Numbered from the stretch's first letter, positions 1 through 8,668 are shown. The stretch: 50,941 nt of DNA from an uncultured Massilia sp. (GCA_946886065.1 CAMPHU010000006.1:1-50941), one strand, 5' to 3'. Notes: a model not told the origin generated them from the sequence alone. Numbers and translations: made by a program.

Positions 1-87
1 GCGGTAGGTCGGCGAGAACAAGTAACGCCATACGGCCATTCCTTCGATAGCATGACCAACGAAATCGATGACTTCGGAAACCGCCAT
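1..87 (-). CDS. hypothetical protein, N-terminal fragment cut by window edge
   Basis: An open frame starts at the ATG complementary to 85-87 and runs off the left edge after 29 codons, reading MAVSEVIDFVGHAIEG and onward without a stop. A good ribosome-binding site (AAAGGT preceded by an A-run) lies a few bases before the ATG, which is the main reason for calling it. The family cannot be recognised from so short a piece. It is on the same strand as the small membrane-protein gene upstream, about 170 bases away. Confidence 0.45.
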   Translation of the reverse strand, partial: MAVSEVIDFVGHAIEGMAVWRYLFSPTYR

Positions 88-260
88 ATTTACCTTTTTT
101 TCGGATTGCTATCCACGTCCGCTCATGGCCGAGCCCGGCCGTTCGGGCAACATGGCAGGCTACCAGGGCTGAAAATCGCGGACTGTCACGAGGGACCGGA
201 TCCGACCCGAACGGGACGTTCAGGAAACCCCGCGGGATCGATAAGGCATCACCTCTACTT

Positions 261-620
261 CTATCGAAAGCATGCCTCGCCCGATGAAATTGTTCCGCGT
301 GGTTTGTTCAGGATGTCCGAGAACAAGATGGACTGTCGAAAAAAGCCAACTGACAGGAAGCAAAAAATAATCGGCAACACAATGATCCTTATGCGATTCA
401 TATCGGTAGCCGGTCTGGGCGGACGATAAGTCAACCCGAAATACTGCATACAAAAGGCGATCGCCGCGATTGCGCAAAATTGCAAAAACAAAGCAATGGC
501 TCCTCCTCCACGGCTGGGTGGGGGTGTTGCTTCGCAAGAACTCAACAGTGTCACGGAATCGACAACCACGAACCCGAGCAGCGAGAAAAATAGAATGCCT
601 TTGCCGATTGGCGTATACAT
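261..620 (-). CDS. small hypothetical membrane protein
   Basis: A 119-residue protein with three hydrophobic stretches (about residues 8-27, 40-62 and 76-95) that look like membrane helices, and a short polar C-terminus. The start is supported by GGAG about eight bases upstream of the ATG. I do not recognise the family. Base composition is visibly lower in GC than the neighbouring phosphatase gene, suggesting an accessory or transferred gene. An overlapping minus-strand frame (220-714) has no such hydrophobic pattern and was not called. Confidence 0.55.
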   Translation of the reverse strand: MYTPIGKGILFFSLLGFVVVDSVTLLSSCEATPPPSRGGGAIALFLQFCAIAAIAFCMQYFGLTYRPPRPATDMNRIRIIVLPIIFCFLSVGFFRQSILFSDILNKPRGTISSGEACFR

Positions 621-654
621 TTACCAACTCCATCAAGCGACTCAATGGCAACGA

Positions 655-674
655 CGGCTTTGGGCCGGAAGCCG
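655..674 (+). repeat. hairpin repeat, family also found at 40.8-41.7 kb (copy 0)
   Basis: CGGCT and AGCCG arms enclose the ten-base loop TTGGGCCGGA. The same layout (five or more paired bases ending GCT, a ten-base loop containing GGGYCG or GGCCG, then AGC) recurs at 40882, 41280 and 41695 with different but still complementary stems. A separate perfect hairpin, GTTGCC/GGCAAC, lies just downstream at 704-720. Confidence 0.5.
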
Positions 675-822
675 CCGGTCGGAACAGCTCAGTGTACGTT
701 GATGTTGCCTTCATGGCAACGCAGGCTTGTTAGGCGGTCTTAGTCTGCCTCGCTCACCGCCAAGGCTGACAGTCAGCCAGTTCAACGCCAGGCCTCCTGG
801 CCCTGCCGGGCATCCAGACCAG

Positions 823-2811
823 TCAGTGCTTCCCCACGGGCTGCTCGGCAGCCGCCGCAAGCGATGCTTCCTGCTCCGGCGCCAGAAACCGTGTCGACGG
901 CCGGCCATCGGCGTTGTGCTGCATGATGCGCAGCGGCCGCCCTTGTGCATCGATCCACACCTGGCCGATGCCGGCGCCGTTCCAGACGCGCTCGCCATGC
1001 TGGCGCGCGTCGGGCAGGTGCGGTGTGAGCGCGAGATCGCGGCGCTGGGTGAACCAGTTCAGCGGCGAGCGCGGAGAATACAGCCAGCGATTGAGGCGAT
1101 CGAGCCAGTCGAGCAGGCGGCGCGGGAATTCGTTCTTGATGCCGCTGCTGGTGATCTGCCAGACATGCGGCATGCGGTCCGCGTCGCGTACCTCGACATC
1201 GTAGGCGAACGAGTAGTGCACATCGCCCGACAGGATCACGTAATTGCCCGGGGTGCGCGAATGGCGGAAGATATTCAGCATGCTGCTGGCCGCGCCGCGA
1301 TGTGCCATCCAGTTCTCGGCGTCGACGCTCAAGGCCAGGCCGGCGAAGGTGGCGACCCGTTGCACCACCTCGATCAGCTTGACCCCGAACATGGGCGTCG
1401 GCGAGACGATGACCGCGGCCGTTTCGTCCAGCAGTTCATGCTGCAGTTCGGTCAGCGATTCCCAATCCATCAGGCCCGACGGATGGCCGGGCCGGCGCCG
1501 GTTGCGCCAGCGCCGGGTGCGGGTATCGAGCACGATGATCGTGGGCGTGGTCCGTACGACGAAGCCCCACTGGCGGAAAGACAGCAGGCGCTTGATCAGC
1601 GCATCCTGCACCGGCGCGTCCAGCCGGCCATCCGAAGCGGCCGTGGCGGCCAGCGCTGCCATGTCGTCCAGCGCCGTGCCGAACATGTCGGGACAGTTGC
1701 CCCAGCCCTGGCACAGCATATAGGCGACCAGCGCATTGCCCACGATGCGGCGCGCGAATGGATGCTCGTAGACGGTGGTTTCCCATTTGGCCGACAGGTT
1801 CCAGTCGTCGGAGATGTCATGGTCGTCGAAGATCATCAGGGTCTGCACGTGCGCCAGCAGCCGCGCGCACCTGGGAAGGTCGCGGCAAAAGCCCGCCAGC
1901 GCCCTGGCCTCGCGCCGCCAGCGGCTTGCATGCCTGCGTTCCAGCGCGGGCGGGGGCGCGTCCGCCACCAGCTGCCATGGCACGGGCGACCAGACCAGCA
2001 GGTACATGGCCAGCACTTCCGCCAGGGTCACCAGGTGGTTGTGCGCATTGGCCGTGGTGAAGATCGGCTTTTCGCTGCCGCCGAAGAAACGGTCGCGCAG
2101 CGCCCGGTTGGACTTGAATGCAGGCAGCAGCTCTTCGCGCCGGTAGTAACCGGCCGGATGGCGGTACAAAGCCTCGCTGTCGGCGACCACCGCGCCTTCC
2201 AGGCATTCGCCGTACAAGCCCAGGCGGCGGATCAGCGCGTGGATCGCCGCCAGCATCGGGCCTGCCACATCGTCGGCATACACCTGGTCGCCGCACAGCA
2301 TGAGCATGGCCGGCCGCTCGTCGGCCCGCTCGACGTGGTCGGCCAGCAAGGCGTCGGCGCGCGCCAGGCCATCAGGCGCGGGATGATGCGGCTTGCGGCA
2401 CGAGCCGAACAGGATGTTGTCGCTGCGGCTGCGCAGCACCATGTTCGGCCGCTCCGCGCCGGCATGCAGCAGGTGCGGCGCCCAATGGGCGATGCCGGCT
2501 TCATTGCCATCGTCGAGCGTGACGAGCACGTCATACTCGATGATCGTGTCTTGCGGCAGCGGCTCGGGCAGTGCGACATCGATCAGGTGCACGCAGGCAT
2601 GGCGGCCGACGCGCACGACACGGCAGCGGGACGTGTCCAGGTGCAAGCGCCGGGGCGCGCCTGCCTTGGGCGCCAGCACCAGTGCCAGCGCGAGCGGCGC
2701 GCTGCCGACCAGCCATAGCACCAGGCGGCCCGGCTCGAGGCGGCGCAGGATGGGACCGGCAAGCACAGGCGGCAGGCCCGCAGGGACAGGAGTCTGGATC
2801 AATCGGTGCAC
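823..2811 (-). CDS. PhoD-like (alkaline phosphatase D family) metallophosphatase
   Basis: A 662-residue protein. Metallophosphoesterase-type metal-binding motifs are visible: GDQVYADD at about residues 174-181, FDDHDISDDW near 325-335, and GDVHYSF near 527-533. These match the PhoD-like phosphatase family, which hydrolyses phosphomonoesters or diesters using a metal centre. The first part (about 1-130) is the beta-rich N-terminal domain often seen in this family. No clear Sec or Tat signal peptide is visible, so a cytoplasmic member is more likely than the exported PhoD. It stands alone on the minus strand, divergent from the beta-helix gene. The substrate is not predictable. Confidence 0.85.
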   Translation of the reverse strand: MHRLIQTPVPAGLPPVLAGPILRRLEPGRLVLWLVGSAPLALALVLAPKAGAPRRLHLDTSRCRVVRVGRHACVHLIDVALPEPLPQDTIIEYDVLVTLDDGNEAGIAHWAPHLLHAGAERPNMVLRSRSDNILFGSCRKPHHPAPDGLARADALLADHVERADERPAMLMLCGDQVYADDVAGPMLAAIHALIRRLGLYGECLEGAVVADSEALYRHPAGYYRREELLPAFKSNRALRDRFFGGSEKPIFTTANAHNHLVTLAEVLAMYLLVWSPVPWQLVADAPPPALERRHASRWRREARALAGFCRDLPRCARLLAHVQTLMIFDDHDISDDWNLSAKWETTVYEHPFARRIVGNALVAYMLCQGWGNCPDMFGTALDDMAALAATAASDGRLDAPVQDALIKRLLSFRQWGFVVRTTPTIIVLDTRTRRWRNRRRPGHPSGLMDWESLTELQHELLDETAAVIVSPTPMFGVKLIEVVQRVATFAGLALSVDAENWMAHRGAASSMLNIFRHSRTPGNYVILSGDVHYSFAYDVEVRDADRMPHVWQITSSGIKNEFPRRLLDWLDRLNRWLYSPRSPLNWFTQRRDLALTPHLPDARQHGERVWNGAGIGQVWIDAQGRPLRIMQHNADGRPSTRFLAPEQEASLAAAAEQPVGKH

Positions 2812-3066
2812 GACGCTGGTTTGATGAACAGATCAGTGTAGCAGACACGCCGGACGACTTGCGCCGGAAGCCGCGCAAGCCGTGCAACCACAACATGGAC
2901 CTGCCTGACTCTAGGGTGGCATTGCCGCAACTCGGCCTGGCGCCTTTAACAAAGAGTCGTTGCAGCCCCGCGACCGGAAAGCGTAGCATCGTCATGGCGG
3001 TCAGAACACTTGGTGAGCACGGACCAGCGCCGTCATGTTTGTCAGATCTTGGTGCAAGGAGCCGGC

Positions 3067-4593
3067 ATGAGCAAAAGAAGAAGAGACTTCCTTCGAATCG
3101 CGTCCAGCATGGGCGTCTCCGCGTGCGCGGGGGCGGTGCTGCCGAGATTCGCCATGGCCCAAACGGGCCGCAGCGCGAATGTGCATTACATCGATCCAAC
3201 GGCCGCCGGTCCGGGTGACGGAACGCTGGCCAATCCTTTCCGCTCATGGGCCAGCGTGTCCTGGCTACCCGGCCACACCTACCTCCAGAAACGAGGCACG
3301 ACGTATTCGGGTGTCTTCCAGGTGGCGGCGAGCGGCACTGCGTCACAGCGCATCACCATTGGCGCCTATTATCGGTCCAACGGCGGCGACGATACCTCAC
3401 AGCCGAAACCGGTCATCATCTTGCCGGGGTCTCCCACCCTGCCGGCCGGCGGGGCCTCGATCGCTGCGTACAAGCAGGAGCGCGATTTCGTCACCTACCG
3501 TCATCTGGACATCCGGAATACTGCCTTGCCCGAAGCGAGCGACGTGGCGATCATTTGGCTGGGCAATTACTGCGTTTTCGAGAATTGCAACGTGATCTCG
3601 AATTGTGCCGGCGTGTATATCTTCGAAAAAAACCATGTGACCGTTTCCAACTGTGTGCTCGACGTCATCAGCAACGGCCCCACATATGGCAACCAGGGGA
3701 TCCTGGTTGCCGCCAGCGGGAATATCGACGACATCCGCCTGCTCAATAATACGATCCGCCACCGCGGCGGCGGCACGGCCGGGTCGCATGGCATCCGCTG
3801 TGAAACCTACGCCAGCACCGCCTTCCTCACGAATCTGCTCATTCGCGGGAACCGCGTTTCTCCGCCACCCGGTGTCGATTACAACCCGAACCGCAAGGCC
3901 ATCGGCATCTACCTGGTCCGGGGGAACGCTGCCACGGTGGACAAGAATATCGTGACCGGCATGCTGAGCGGCATCTTCATCACCAGTGGAGACCGCAACT
4001 ACGTCGGCAACAATAACTGCAGCAACAATATGAATTTCGGCATTCATATCAGCGGCCTTGCCAAGTCTTACATCATCGAGCGCAACACCTGCAATGCCAA
4101 TGGCGGGACCTTGACCAGCACCTATTACGGCCGGGGTATCGAGCTATCGTCGGCGGCCGGGCAAGGCGCCGTTTCCGGACATACAATCCGCTATAACACT
4201 TGCAGGTTCAACCTCAACTACGGCGGTCCGCTGGACAACGGTTCGGAAGGCGTCGGCATCGGTGTGGACGACGGGACCTGCAAATGTTCGGTGTACGGCA
4301 ACATCGTCTCGAACAACCAGGGGAACGGTATCCAGGTGTACGGCGGCGGCGACAGGACCAAATGGCCTGACACGGGCGGCCACACGATCGATGCCAACAA
4401 AATGGATTCGAACTGCACGTTCTCCGTCCAGGGCCGGCGCAGCGGCGGAAAAACACCCAGCCCGTTCCAGGCGCATATCTCGCTGACCTACGTGTACGGC
4501 AGCCCTACCGTCGTTTCCAACAACACCTTCTCGGGAAGCACGCAGATGACGGTCTATACCGACGGCACGGACACGAACATCACGGTCAAGTGA
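3067..4593 (+). CDS. Tat-exported right-handed parallel beta-helix protein
   Basis: A 508-residue protein beginning with a twin-arginine signal (RRRDFLRIA, then a short hydrophobic run ending AMAQ). The start at 3067 is chosen because AAGGAG lies five bases upstream and because an upstream in-frame ATG would bury the Tat motif. The mature part is built of Asn- and Gly-rich repeats (NNTIRHRGGG, NNNCSNNMNFGIHISG and similar) typical of PbH1 parallel beta-helix coils, as in polysaccharide lyases, pectinases and phage-tailspike-like proteins. It probably acts on or binds a polysaccharide outside the inner membrane. Catalytic residues cannot be assigned. Its last eight bases overlap the convergent gene at 4586-4888. 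Confidence 0.8.
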   Translation: MSKRRRDFLRIASSMGVSACAGAVLPRFAMAQTGRSANVHYIDPTAAGPGDGTLANPFRSWASVSWLPGHTYLQKRGTTYSGVFQVAASGTASQRITIGAYYRSNGGDDTSQPKPVIILPGSPTLPAGGASIAAYKQERDFVTYRHLDIRNTALPEASDVAIIWLGNYCVFENCNVISNCAGVYIFEKNHVTVSNCVLDVISNGPTYGNQGILVAASGNIDDIRLLNNTIRHRGGGTAGSHGIRCETYASTAFLTNLLIRGNRVSPPPGVDYNPNRKAIGIYLVRGNAATVDKNIVTGMLSGIFITSGDRNYVGNNNCSNNMNFGIHISGLAKSYIIERNTCNANGGTLTSTYYGRGIELSSAAGQGAVSGHTIRYNTCRFNLNYGGPLDNGSEGVGIGVDDGTCKCSVYGNIVSNNQGNGIQVYGGGDRTKWPDTGGHTIDANKMDSNCTFSVQGRRSGGKTPSPFQAHISLTYVYGSPTVVSNNTFSGSTQMTVYTDGTDTNITVK

Positions 4594-4888
4594 GGCGCTT
4601 TGCCTCATAGAGCCTGTCGGCCGCGTTCCTCAACCCGGTATCCGGCAGGAAGCGGTCCGCGACCACGAGGATCGCATTCAGATTATTCCTGAGCTGGTCC
4701 AGCTCGACCTCGCCGGGAGCGATCGCGGTCTGCAGCAGGTGGATCGCCATGTCGGCCAGGAGCAGGCGCTGCTTTTCCAGCCAGGCGTCGTCGTCCCTGC
4801 CGGCGGGGTGGGCATGGTAGCTTTCCTCGACGGCGCCATGGATGTCCCACCCCATCCGCACAAGTTCATTCCTCTTATTCTCGTCCAT
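4586..4888 (-). CDS. small hypothetical protein, largely alpha-helical
   Basis: A 100-residue soluble protein starting MDENKRNELVRMGWD and rich in charged and leucine residues. No domain is recognised. The start at 4888 is favoured over an in-frame ATG at 4903 because the latter has a purine-rich stretch only three bases away. The stop overlaps the convergent beta-helix gene by eight bases. The gene is divergent from the solute-binding-protein gene, with about 110 bases between starts. A plus-strand frame crossing this gene is the upstream part of the next gene's open frame and reads as non-protein there. Confidence 0.6.
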   Translation of the reverse strand: MDENKRNELVRMGWDIHGAVEESYHAHPAGRDDDAWLEKQRLLLADMAIHLLQTAIAPGEVELDQLRNNLNAILVVADRFLPDTGLRNAADRLYEAKRLT

Positions 4889-4999
4889 GTGTATTCCGGT
4901 CATCTGTCCTTGTCGTATTTTGCCATCGCTCGCGGGCAGGCTCAGCCATTGGCGCGACAGGTGGGTTACGATGACGTGCTGAAAAAGACAGGGGCAGCT

Positions 5000-5740
5000 G
5001 TGGTACATCGACGGGACATATTGGCCTTGGCGCTGGGTGCGGCAAGCGGCAGCGGCGTCTGTGCGGAACAGGACGGCCTCAGGCCGCTGCACATCGTCAC
5101 CACGCATCTGCCGCCCCTGGTGATGGAGTCCGGCAACCAGGCGGGCGCCCTGCGCGAGCTCGTGGATGCCCTTTGCCGGAGGCTGGATGCTGCGCCCGAT
5201 GTCGCGTTCATGCCGTGGCGGCGCGCATTGCATCTGGCAACGACGATGCCGCGCACCGCCATCTTCCCCCTGACCCGGCAGGCGGACCGGGAAGCCAGCT
5301 TCCGCTGGCTCGCGCCGCTGTACAAGGAACACTACATTTTCATGGCGCAGCAGGGCGGCAGCTTCGATGTGCAACACCCCCAGGACATGAGGGGAAAGCG
5401 CATTGCCCTGCTGCGCGGCGCCGCGCAATCGGCCATCCTGGCCGAACTGGGCTTCCGGCACCTGGTGGAGGCCTCGTCCATCGATGACGTCCACCGCTAC
5501 CTGTTGGCCGGCATGGCCGATGCCGCCTTCGGCGAGCGCGCGATCATCCATCGCTCGCTGGTCTCGCGGGGCCAGGAAAAGGACTTCCGCCTCAGCCGGC
5601 CGGTGCGCTCGACCCAGGCCTGGCTGGCGGGCTCGCTCGACATTGGCGAGGCCGAGGCCCGGCGCTATCGCGCGGCGATGGACGAGATGATCGCCGACGG
5701 CACCCAGCGCAGGATCTTCAAGCAATACGGTCTTGCCTGA
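5000..5740 (+). CDS. periplasmic solute-binding protein, family 3 type
   Basis: A protein of about 246 residues resembling SBP_bac_3 binding proteins. The pattern RPLHIVTTHLPPLVM, then a mixed alpha/beta body with DMRGKRIALLRGAAQ and a C-terminal AMDEMIADGTQRRIFKQYG, is typical. The start is a GTG at 5000, preceded by AGGGG. It gives a plausible signal peptide (HRRDILALALGAASGSGVCA, cleavage before EQDG). An ATG at 4739 is in frame, but the stretch it adds is non-protein-like and antisense to the small gene. No permease or ATPase genes are adjacent, so it may be an orphan sensor or binding protein; the ligand is unknown. Confidence 0.7.
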   Translation: MVHRRDILALALGAASGSGVCAEQDGLRPLHIVTTHLPPLVMESGNQAGALRELVDALCRRLDAAPDVAFMPWRRALHLATTMPRTAIFPLTRQADREASFRWLAPLYKEHYIFMAQQGGSFDVQHPQDMRGKRIALLRGAAQSAILAELGFRHLVEASSIDDVHRYLLAGMADAAFGERAIIHRSLVSRGQEKDFRLSRPVRSTQAWLAGSLDIGEAEARRYRAAMDEMIADGTQRRIFKQYGLA

Positions 5741-5752
5741 GCGCTGCCAGGT

Positions 5753-6640
5753 CTACCGCGTGAAGGCCGGGTGTCCGGACAGGCTGGCATAGACGAATTC
5801 GGTAAAACTGCGAATCCGGTTGACCCGGCGCAGGTCGGGATGGGTCAGGATCCAGACCTCGGTGTCCAGCGCCGGATCGGGCGGAGCGAGCCGCACCAAC
5901 CCGGACTTGCCTTCGGCGAGCAGACCCAGCAGCATGCCTGCGCCCATGCCCGCTTCCACGGCGCCCGCCATTCCCAGCAGCGAGTCCACACTGACCACAT
6001 GCTGCTCCGCCGGCACGTGTTCGCGCAGCCAGCGCGCCTGGCCCAGGTGGGCCAGGGCCTCGTCCGGCGCCACCCAGTCGTGGGCCGCCCAGTCGTCGTC
6101 GCGCCTGCCCTGCCCGCGGGCGCGTTCCAGATACGCCTTCGAGGCATAGGGCGCCGTCTGCAGGCTGCCGAGCTTGCGACCGACGAGATTGTCCGGCGGG
6201 GTGTTGGTCGGGCGGATCGCCACGTCGGCGTCGCGCCGGGTCAGGTTGAGGAAGCTGTTGGCGACCGTGAGCTGCAGACGGATGCCGGGATGGGCCTGGC
6301 GGAACGCGGTGAATGCGGGCAGCAGCAGGCCGTGCAGCAAGGTGTCGGTGGTGGTGACGCGGATCGTTCCCTGCAGCGCCGCATCGCGGCCGCTGATCCT
6401 GCGCTCGGCCTCTTCCATGTTCTCGCCGACCGGCGCCAGCAGGGCCAGCAGCTCTTCGCCGGTGGCGGTGAGCACGTAACCGCTCTGGAAGCGTTCGAAC
6501 AGGCGCGCGTCGAGCGCCGCCTCCAGCTTGTCGAGGCGCCTGAGGATGGTCGAATGGCTCTGGCCGAGCCGGCGCGCGGCGGCCGACAGCGATCCGGTCT
6601 CGGCAACGGTGAGGAAGTAGCGGCAGTCGTCCCAGTCCAT
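5753..6640 (-). CDS. LysR-family transcriptional regulator
   Basis: A 295-residue protein with the N-terminal winged helix-turn-helix MDWDDCRYFLTVAETGSLSA followed by AARRLGQSHSTILRRLDKLE, then a substrate-binding-like effector domain (about 90-290). The start at 6640 fits the usual LysR N-terminus; an in-frame ATG at 6700 would add an atypical extension. It is divergent from the glutathione S-transferase gene, with 101 bases between starts. A perfect ten-base inverted repeat in that gap begins at the base next to its start codon. By the usual LysR arrangement it probably controls the GST-SMR pair and itself. The inducer is unknown. Confidence 0.88.
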   Translation of the reverse strand: MDWDDCRYFLTVAETGSLSAAARRLGQSHSTILRRLDKLEAALDARLFERFQSGYVLTATGEELLALLAPVGENMEEAERRISGRDAALQGTIRVTTTDTLLHGLLLPAFTAFRQAHPGIRLQLTVANSFLNLTRRDADVAIRPTNTPPDNLVGRKLGSLQTAPYASKAYLERARGQGRRDDDWAAHDWVAPDEALAHLGQARWLREHVPAEQHVVSVDSLLGMAGAVEAGMGAGMLLGLLAEGKSGLVRLAPPDPALDTEVWILTHPDLRRVNRIRSFTEFVYASLSGHPAFTR

Positions 6641-6704
6641 GCTTGTGCAAATGTGGAGAACTAATATGCGAAAACATCGAATTGTTCGCCATTCTTGCAC
6701 AAGC
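6641..6704. promoter_or_regulatory. inverted repeat between LysR gene and GST operon
   Basis: GCTTGTGCAA (6641-6650) and its exact reverse complement TTGCACAAGC (6695-6704) are separated by 44 bases in the divergent intergenic region. Spaced dyads of this kind fit a LysR-type recognition plus activation arrangement. Binding is inferred, not shown. Confidence 0.5.
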
Positions 6705-6741
6705 TAGGCTGTCAGGCATTGCTTACCTCAAGGAGCCTGAC

Positions 6742-7365
6742 ATGTACACCGTTTATCTGGCCGATACGCCCAACGGCAGGAAAATCACCATCGCACTGGA
6801 GGAACTGGGCCTGGCATACCAGACCCGTTTCGTCGACCTGAACGCCGGCGAGCAGCATGCGCCCGCGTTTGCGCGCCTCAGTCCGAACAACAAGATTCCT
6901 GTGCTCACCGATGAGCGGACCGGACAAAGCTTGTTCGAGTCCTGCGCCATTCTCATCCACCTGGCCGACGCTGCGGGCCAGGCGCTGCCTGCACACGGGC
7001 CGGACCGGGATCTCGTGCTGCAATGGCTGTTCCTGCAGGCGGCCAGCGCCGGGCCGATGCTGGGGCAGCTGTGGTGGTTCAGGCATGCGGCGCCCGAGCC
7101 GAATGCGATGGCGCTGGAGCGTTATACGCGCGAGACGCAGCGGGTCTATGGGGTGATCGAGCGGCGGCTGGCCGGCTCCCGGCATATTGGCGGCGATGCT
7201 TACACGATTGCGGATATGGCCTTTTATCCCTGGCTGGAGACGCACGGGGAACTGGGGATCGATATCGGGCGCTATCCGGCCGTCGCGGACTGGCTGCGCA
7301 GGCTTGGCGGGCGGCCGGCGGTACAGCGCGGCATGCTCAAGGCGCGGGAGGAAGCGCATGTCTAG
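6742..7365 (+). CDS. glutathione S-transferase
   Basis: A 207-residue protein with an N-terminal thioredoxin-like GST domain (MYTVYLADTPNGRKITIALE; NNKIPVLTD with the cis-proline; LFESCAILIHLA with the glutathione gamma-glutamyl-binding ESCAI) and an all-helical C-terminal domain from about residue 90. It resembles YfcG/YghU and other Nu-type bacterial GSTs. It would conjugate glutathione or reduce disulfides in the cytoplasm. The start is set by AAGGAG seven bases upstream. Its last eight bases overlap the SMR transporter gene, indicating translational coupling and a shared detoxification role. The divergent LysR regulator is the likely controller. Confidence 0.88.
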   Translation: MYTVYLADTPNGRKITIALEELGLAYQTRFVDLNAGEQHAPAFARLSPNNKIPVLTDERTGQSLFESCAILIHLADAAGQALPAHGPDRDLVLQWLFLQAASAGPMLGQLWWFRHAAPEPNAMALERYTRETQRVYGVIERRLAGSRHIGGDAYTIADMAFYPWLETHGELGIDIGRYPAVADWLRRLGGRPAVQRGMLKAREEAHV

Positions 7366-7690
7366 TTTTGCTGCTTGGGCTCTCTTGCTGGCGGCCGGGC
7401 TGGTCGAGGTGGGGATGGCGTTCGCGCTCAAGTCGTCCGAGGGATGGACGCGGCCGGCGCCGAGCCTGCTCGCGGTGCTGGCGGCGCTGGGCAGCATTTA
7501 TTTGCTGGCCAGTGCGTTGCGGGGATTGCCGCTGGGGGTGGCGTATGCGGTGTGGACCGGGATCGGGGCCGTTGGCGTGACCCTGGCGGGGAGCGTGTTT
7601 TTTGCGGAGCAGCTGTCGCCGGCGCGGCTGCTGTGCATGGGCTTGATCTTTGGGGGGATTGTGGGGTTGAAGGCCCTGGGTGGGGAGTGA
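7358..7690 (+). CDS. small multidrug resistance (SMR) transporter, SugE/Gdx-like
   Basis: A 110-residue protein with four membrane helices and the SMR signature. The essential membrane glutamate lies in AAGLVEVGMAFALK, and LPLGVAYAVWTGIGAVG is close to the E. coli SugE/Gdx sequence. SMR proteins work as dual-topology dimers in the inner membrane, exchanging protons for cations such as guanidinium or quaternary ammonium. The tryptophan that follows the glutamate in E. coli Gdx is replaced by methionine here, so guanidinium specificity is uncertain. The start is supported by GGGAGGAA upstream and by the eight-base overlap with the GST gene. No guanidine riboswitch is apparent upstream. Confidence 0.85.
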   Translation: MSSFAAWALLLAAGLVEVGMAFALKSSEGWTRPAPSLLAVLAALGSIYLLASALRGLPLGVAYAVWTGIGAVGVTLAGSVFFAEQLSPARLLCMGLIFGGIVGLKALGGE

Positions 7691-7710
7691 GGCTAGTGGT
7701 TTGCGTGGGA

Positions 7711-7736
7711 ACCTGGGTCGCCGAGGGGACCCAGGT
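7711..7736 (+). terminator. hairpin after the GST-SMR operon
   Basis: A perfect nine-base stem ACCTGGGTC/GACCCAGGT with an eight-base loop lies 20 bases after the SMR stop. No T-run follows, so it may act as a stabilising or Rho-assisted hairpin rather than a full intrinsic terminator. Confidence 0.45.
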
Positions 7737-7759
7737 ATGCCCGATCAGCCACTACCGCA

Positions 7760-8668
7760 TTACCCCCGCGGCGGCTTGTACTCCGGGAACATTTCCTTGA
7801 ACAGGAACTCCATCAGCTCATCCGTATCCTGCGGCCTTGCACTCAGCTTGACCACCCGCCCGAGACGATGCGAATCCCACTCGAAGTCCCCGGTCTTCTC
7901 TCGACGGATCAGCTCGATCATCTTCTTGACCACCGCCGTCTCGACATCCCGCTCGCTGCCCTGCTCCACCGTCACCTGCGTCAGCCAGCGCCGCTTGAAG
8001 TTGGGATTCCAGCCGCGGAAGCGCAGATCCATGCTGTGGAAAGTCTTGTTCGACACCGAGAAAATCCCCCCGGTCTCGTTGCGGTCGTCGCGGCCGCGGC
8101 CGTTGATGGCGGCGATGTTGGCCATGGCGCGGGCCTGGCCGCGCGCGGCTTCGCTTTCCTCGGCCGGGGTCTCGCTGCCGGTCGGCGCCCCGCGCTGCTG
8201 GCGGCGCTGCGCGATGTAGGCGGCCATGTCCATGTCCGGCGGCACCTCGGTTTTCGGCTGGGGCTGCGGCTTGGGCGGCTCGGGCTTTTCGTCGGGCAAG
8301 GTGATCGTGTCCGGCAGGCGCTGCACCTGCACCCGCTCCGGCTTCGGACGCGGCGTGTTCCTGGTCGGGGACGGCTTGGACACCGGCTTCGGCGTCTGCT
8401 GGCGCGGCGTGGATTTCGGCTGTTGCATGGGAGCGACGAAGACCACGTCGGTCTCCTTGTCCGATGCCGGACGCGCCCGCTTTTCATCGGTTTGCGGCTT
8501 GAACAGGTAAATCGCGATCAGCAACAGGTGCAAGCCGATCGTGCCCGCCAGCGCCAGCCGGTTCGGTCCCTTGCGCCCATAGGTCAGCGCCGGGCGCGAC
8601 GGCAGCGGCTGGCCGCAATGCGCGCACACATCGCTGTCCTCGTCATAGGTGTGGGAATGGTCACGCAA
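7760..8668 (-). CDS. membrane-anchored proline-rich protein with N-terminal CxxC motif
   Basis: A 302-residue protein. Near the N-terminus is a CAHCG motif (residues about 15-19) like half a zinc ribbon. One membrane helix follows (about 41-56, LALAGTIGLHLLLIAIYLF), then a proline- and charge-rich linker (about 60-145, with repeated PKP and PQP) recalling TonB or other periplasm-spanning proteins. A folded C-terminal domain of about 110 residues (NETGGIFSVSNKTFHSMDLR onward) has no TonB-like ending that I recognise. The N-terminus is probably cytoplasmic and the rest periplasmic. It may be a conserved protein of unknown function. It lies downstream of the RND pump gene on the same strand but is separated by a strong hairpin, so it is probably a separate transcription unit. 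Confidence 0.75.
   Translation of the reverse strand: MRDHSHTYDEDSDVCAHCGQPLPSRPALTYGRKGPNRLALAGTIGLHLLLIAIYLFKPQTDEKRARPASDKETDVVFVAPMQQPKSTPRQQTPKPVSKPSPTRNTPRPKPERVQVQRLPDTITLPDEKPEPPKPQPQPKTEVPPDMDMAAYIAQRRQQRGAPTGSETPAEESEAARGQARAMANIAAINGRGRDDRNETGGIFSVSNKTFHSMDLRFRGWNPNFKRRWLTQVTVEQGSERDVETAVVKKMIELIRREKTGDFEWDSHRLGRVVKLSARPQDTDELMEFLFKEMFPEYKPPRG

Noticed and set aside
729..735. GTTAGGC as an integron attC core site
   Set aside because: No matching partner core at a suitable distance and no integrase; the hairpin repeats nearby lack the RYYYAAC/GTTRRRY ends.
727..2718. 663-residue plus-strand ORF opposite the PhoD-like gene
   Set aside because: It is an antisense shadow in high-GC DNA: Arg/Ala/Gln/His-rich without domain motifs, while the minus strand carries clear phosphatase motifs.
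4739..4999. N-terminal extension of the solute-binding protein to the ATG at 4739
   Set aside because: The extension is antisense to a plausible small gene, lacks a signal peptide and is absent from the family's normal length.
7100..7357. Guanidine riboswitch before the SugE-like gene
   Set aside because: The gene overlaps the GST reading frame, leaving no leader, and no riboswitch-like conserved stem was seen upstream of the GST gene.
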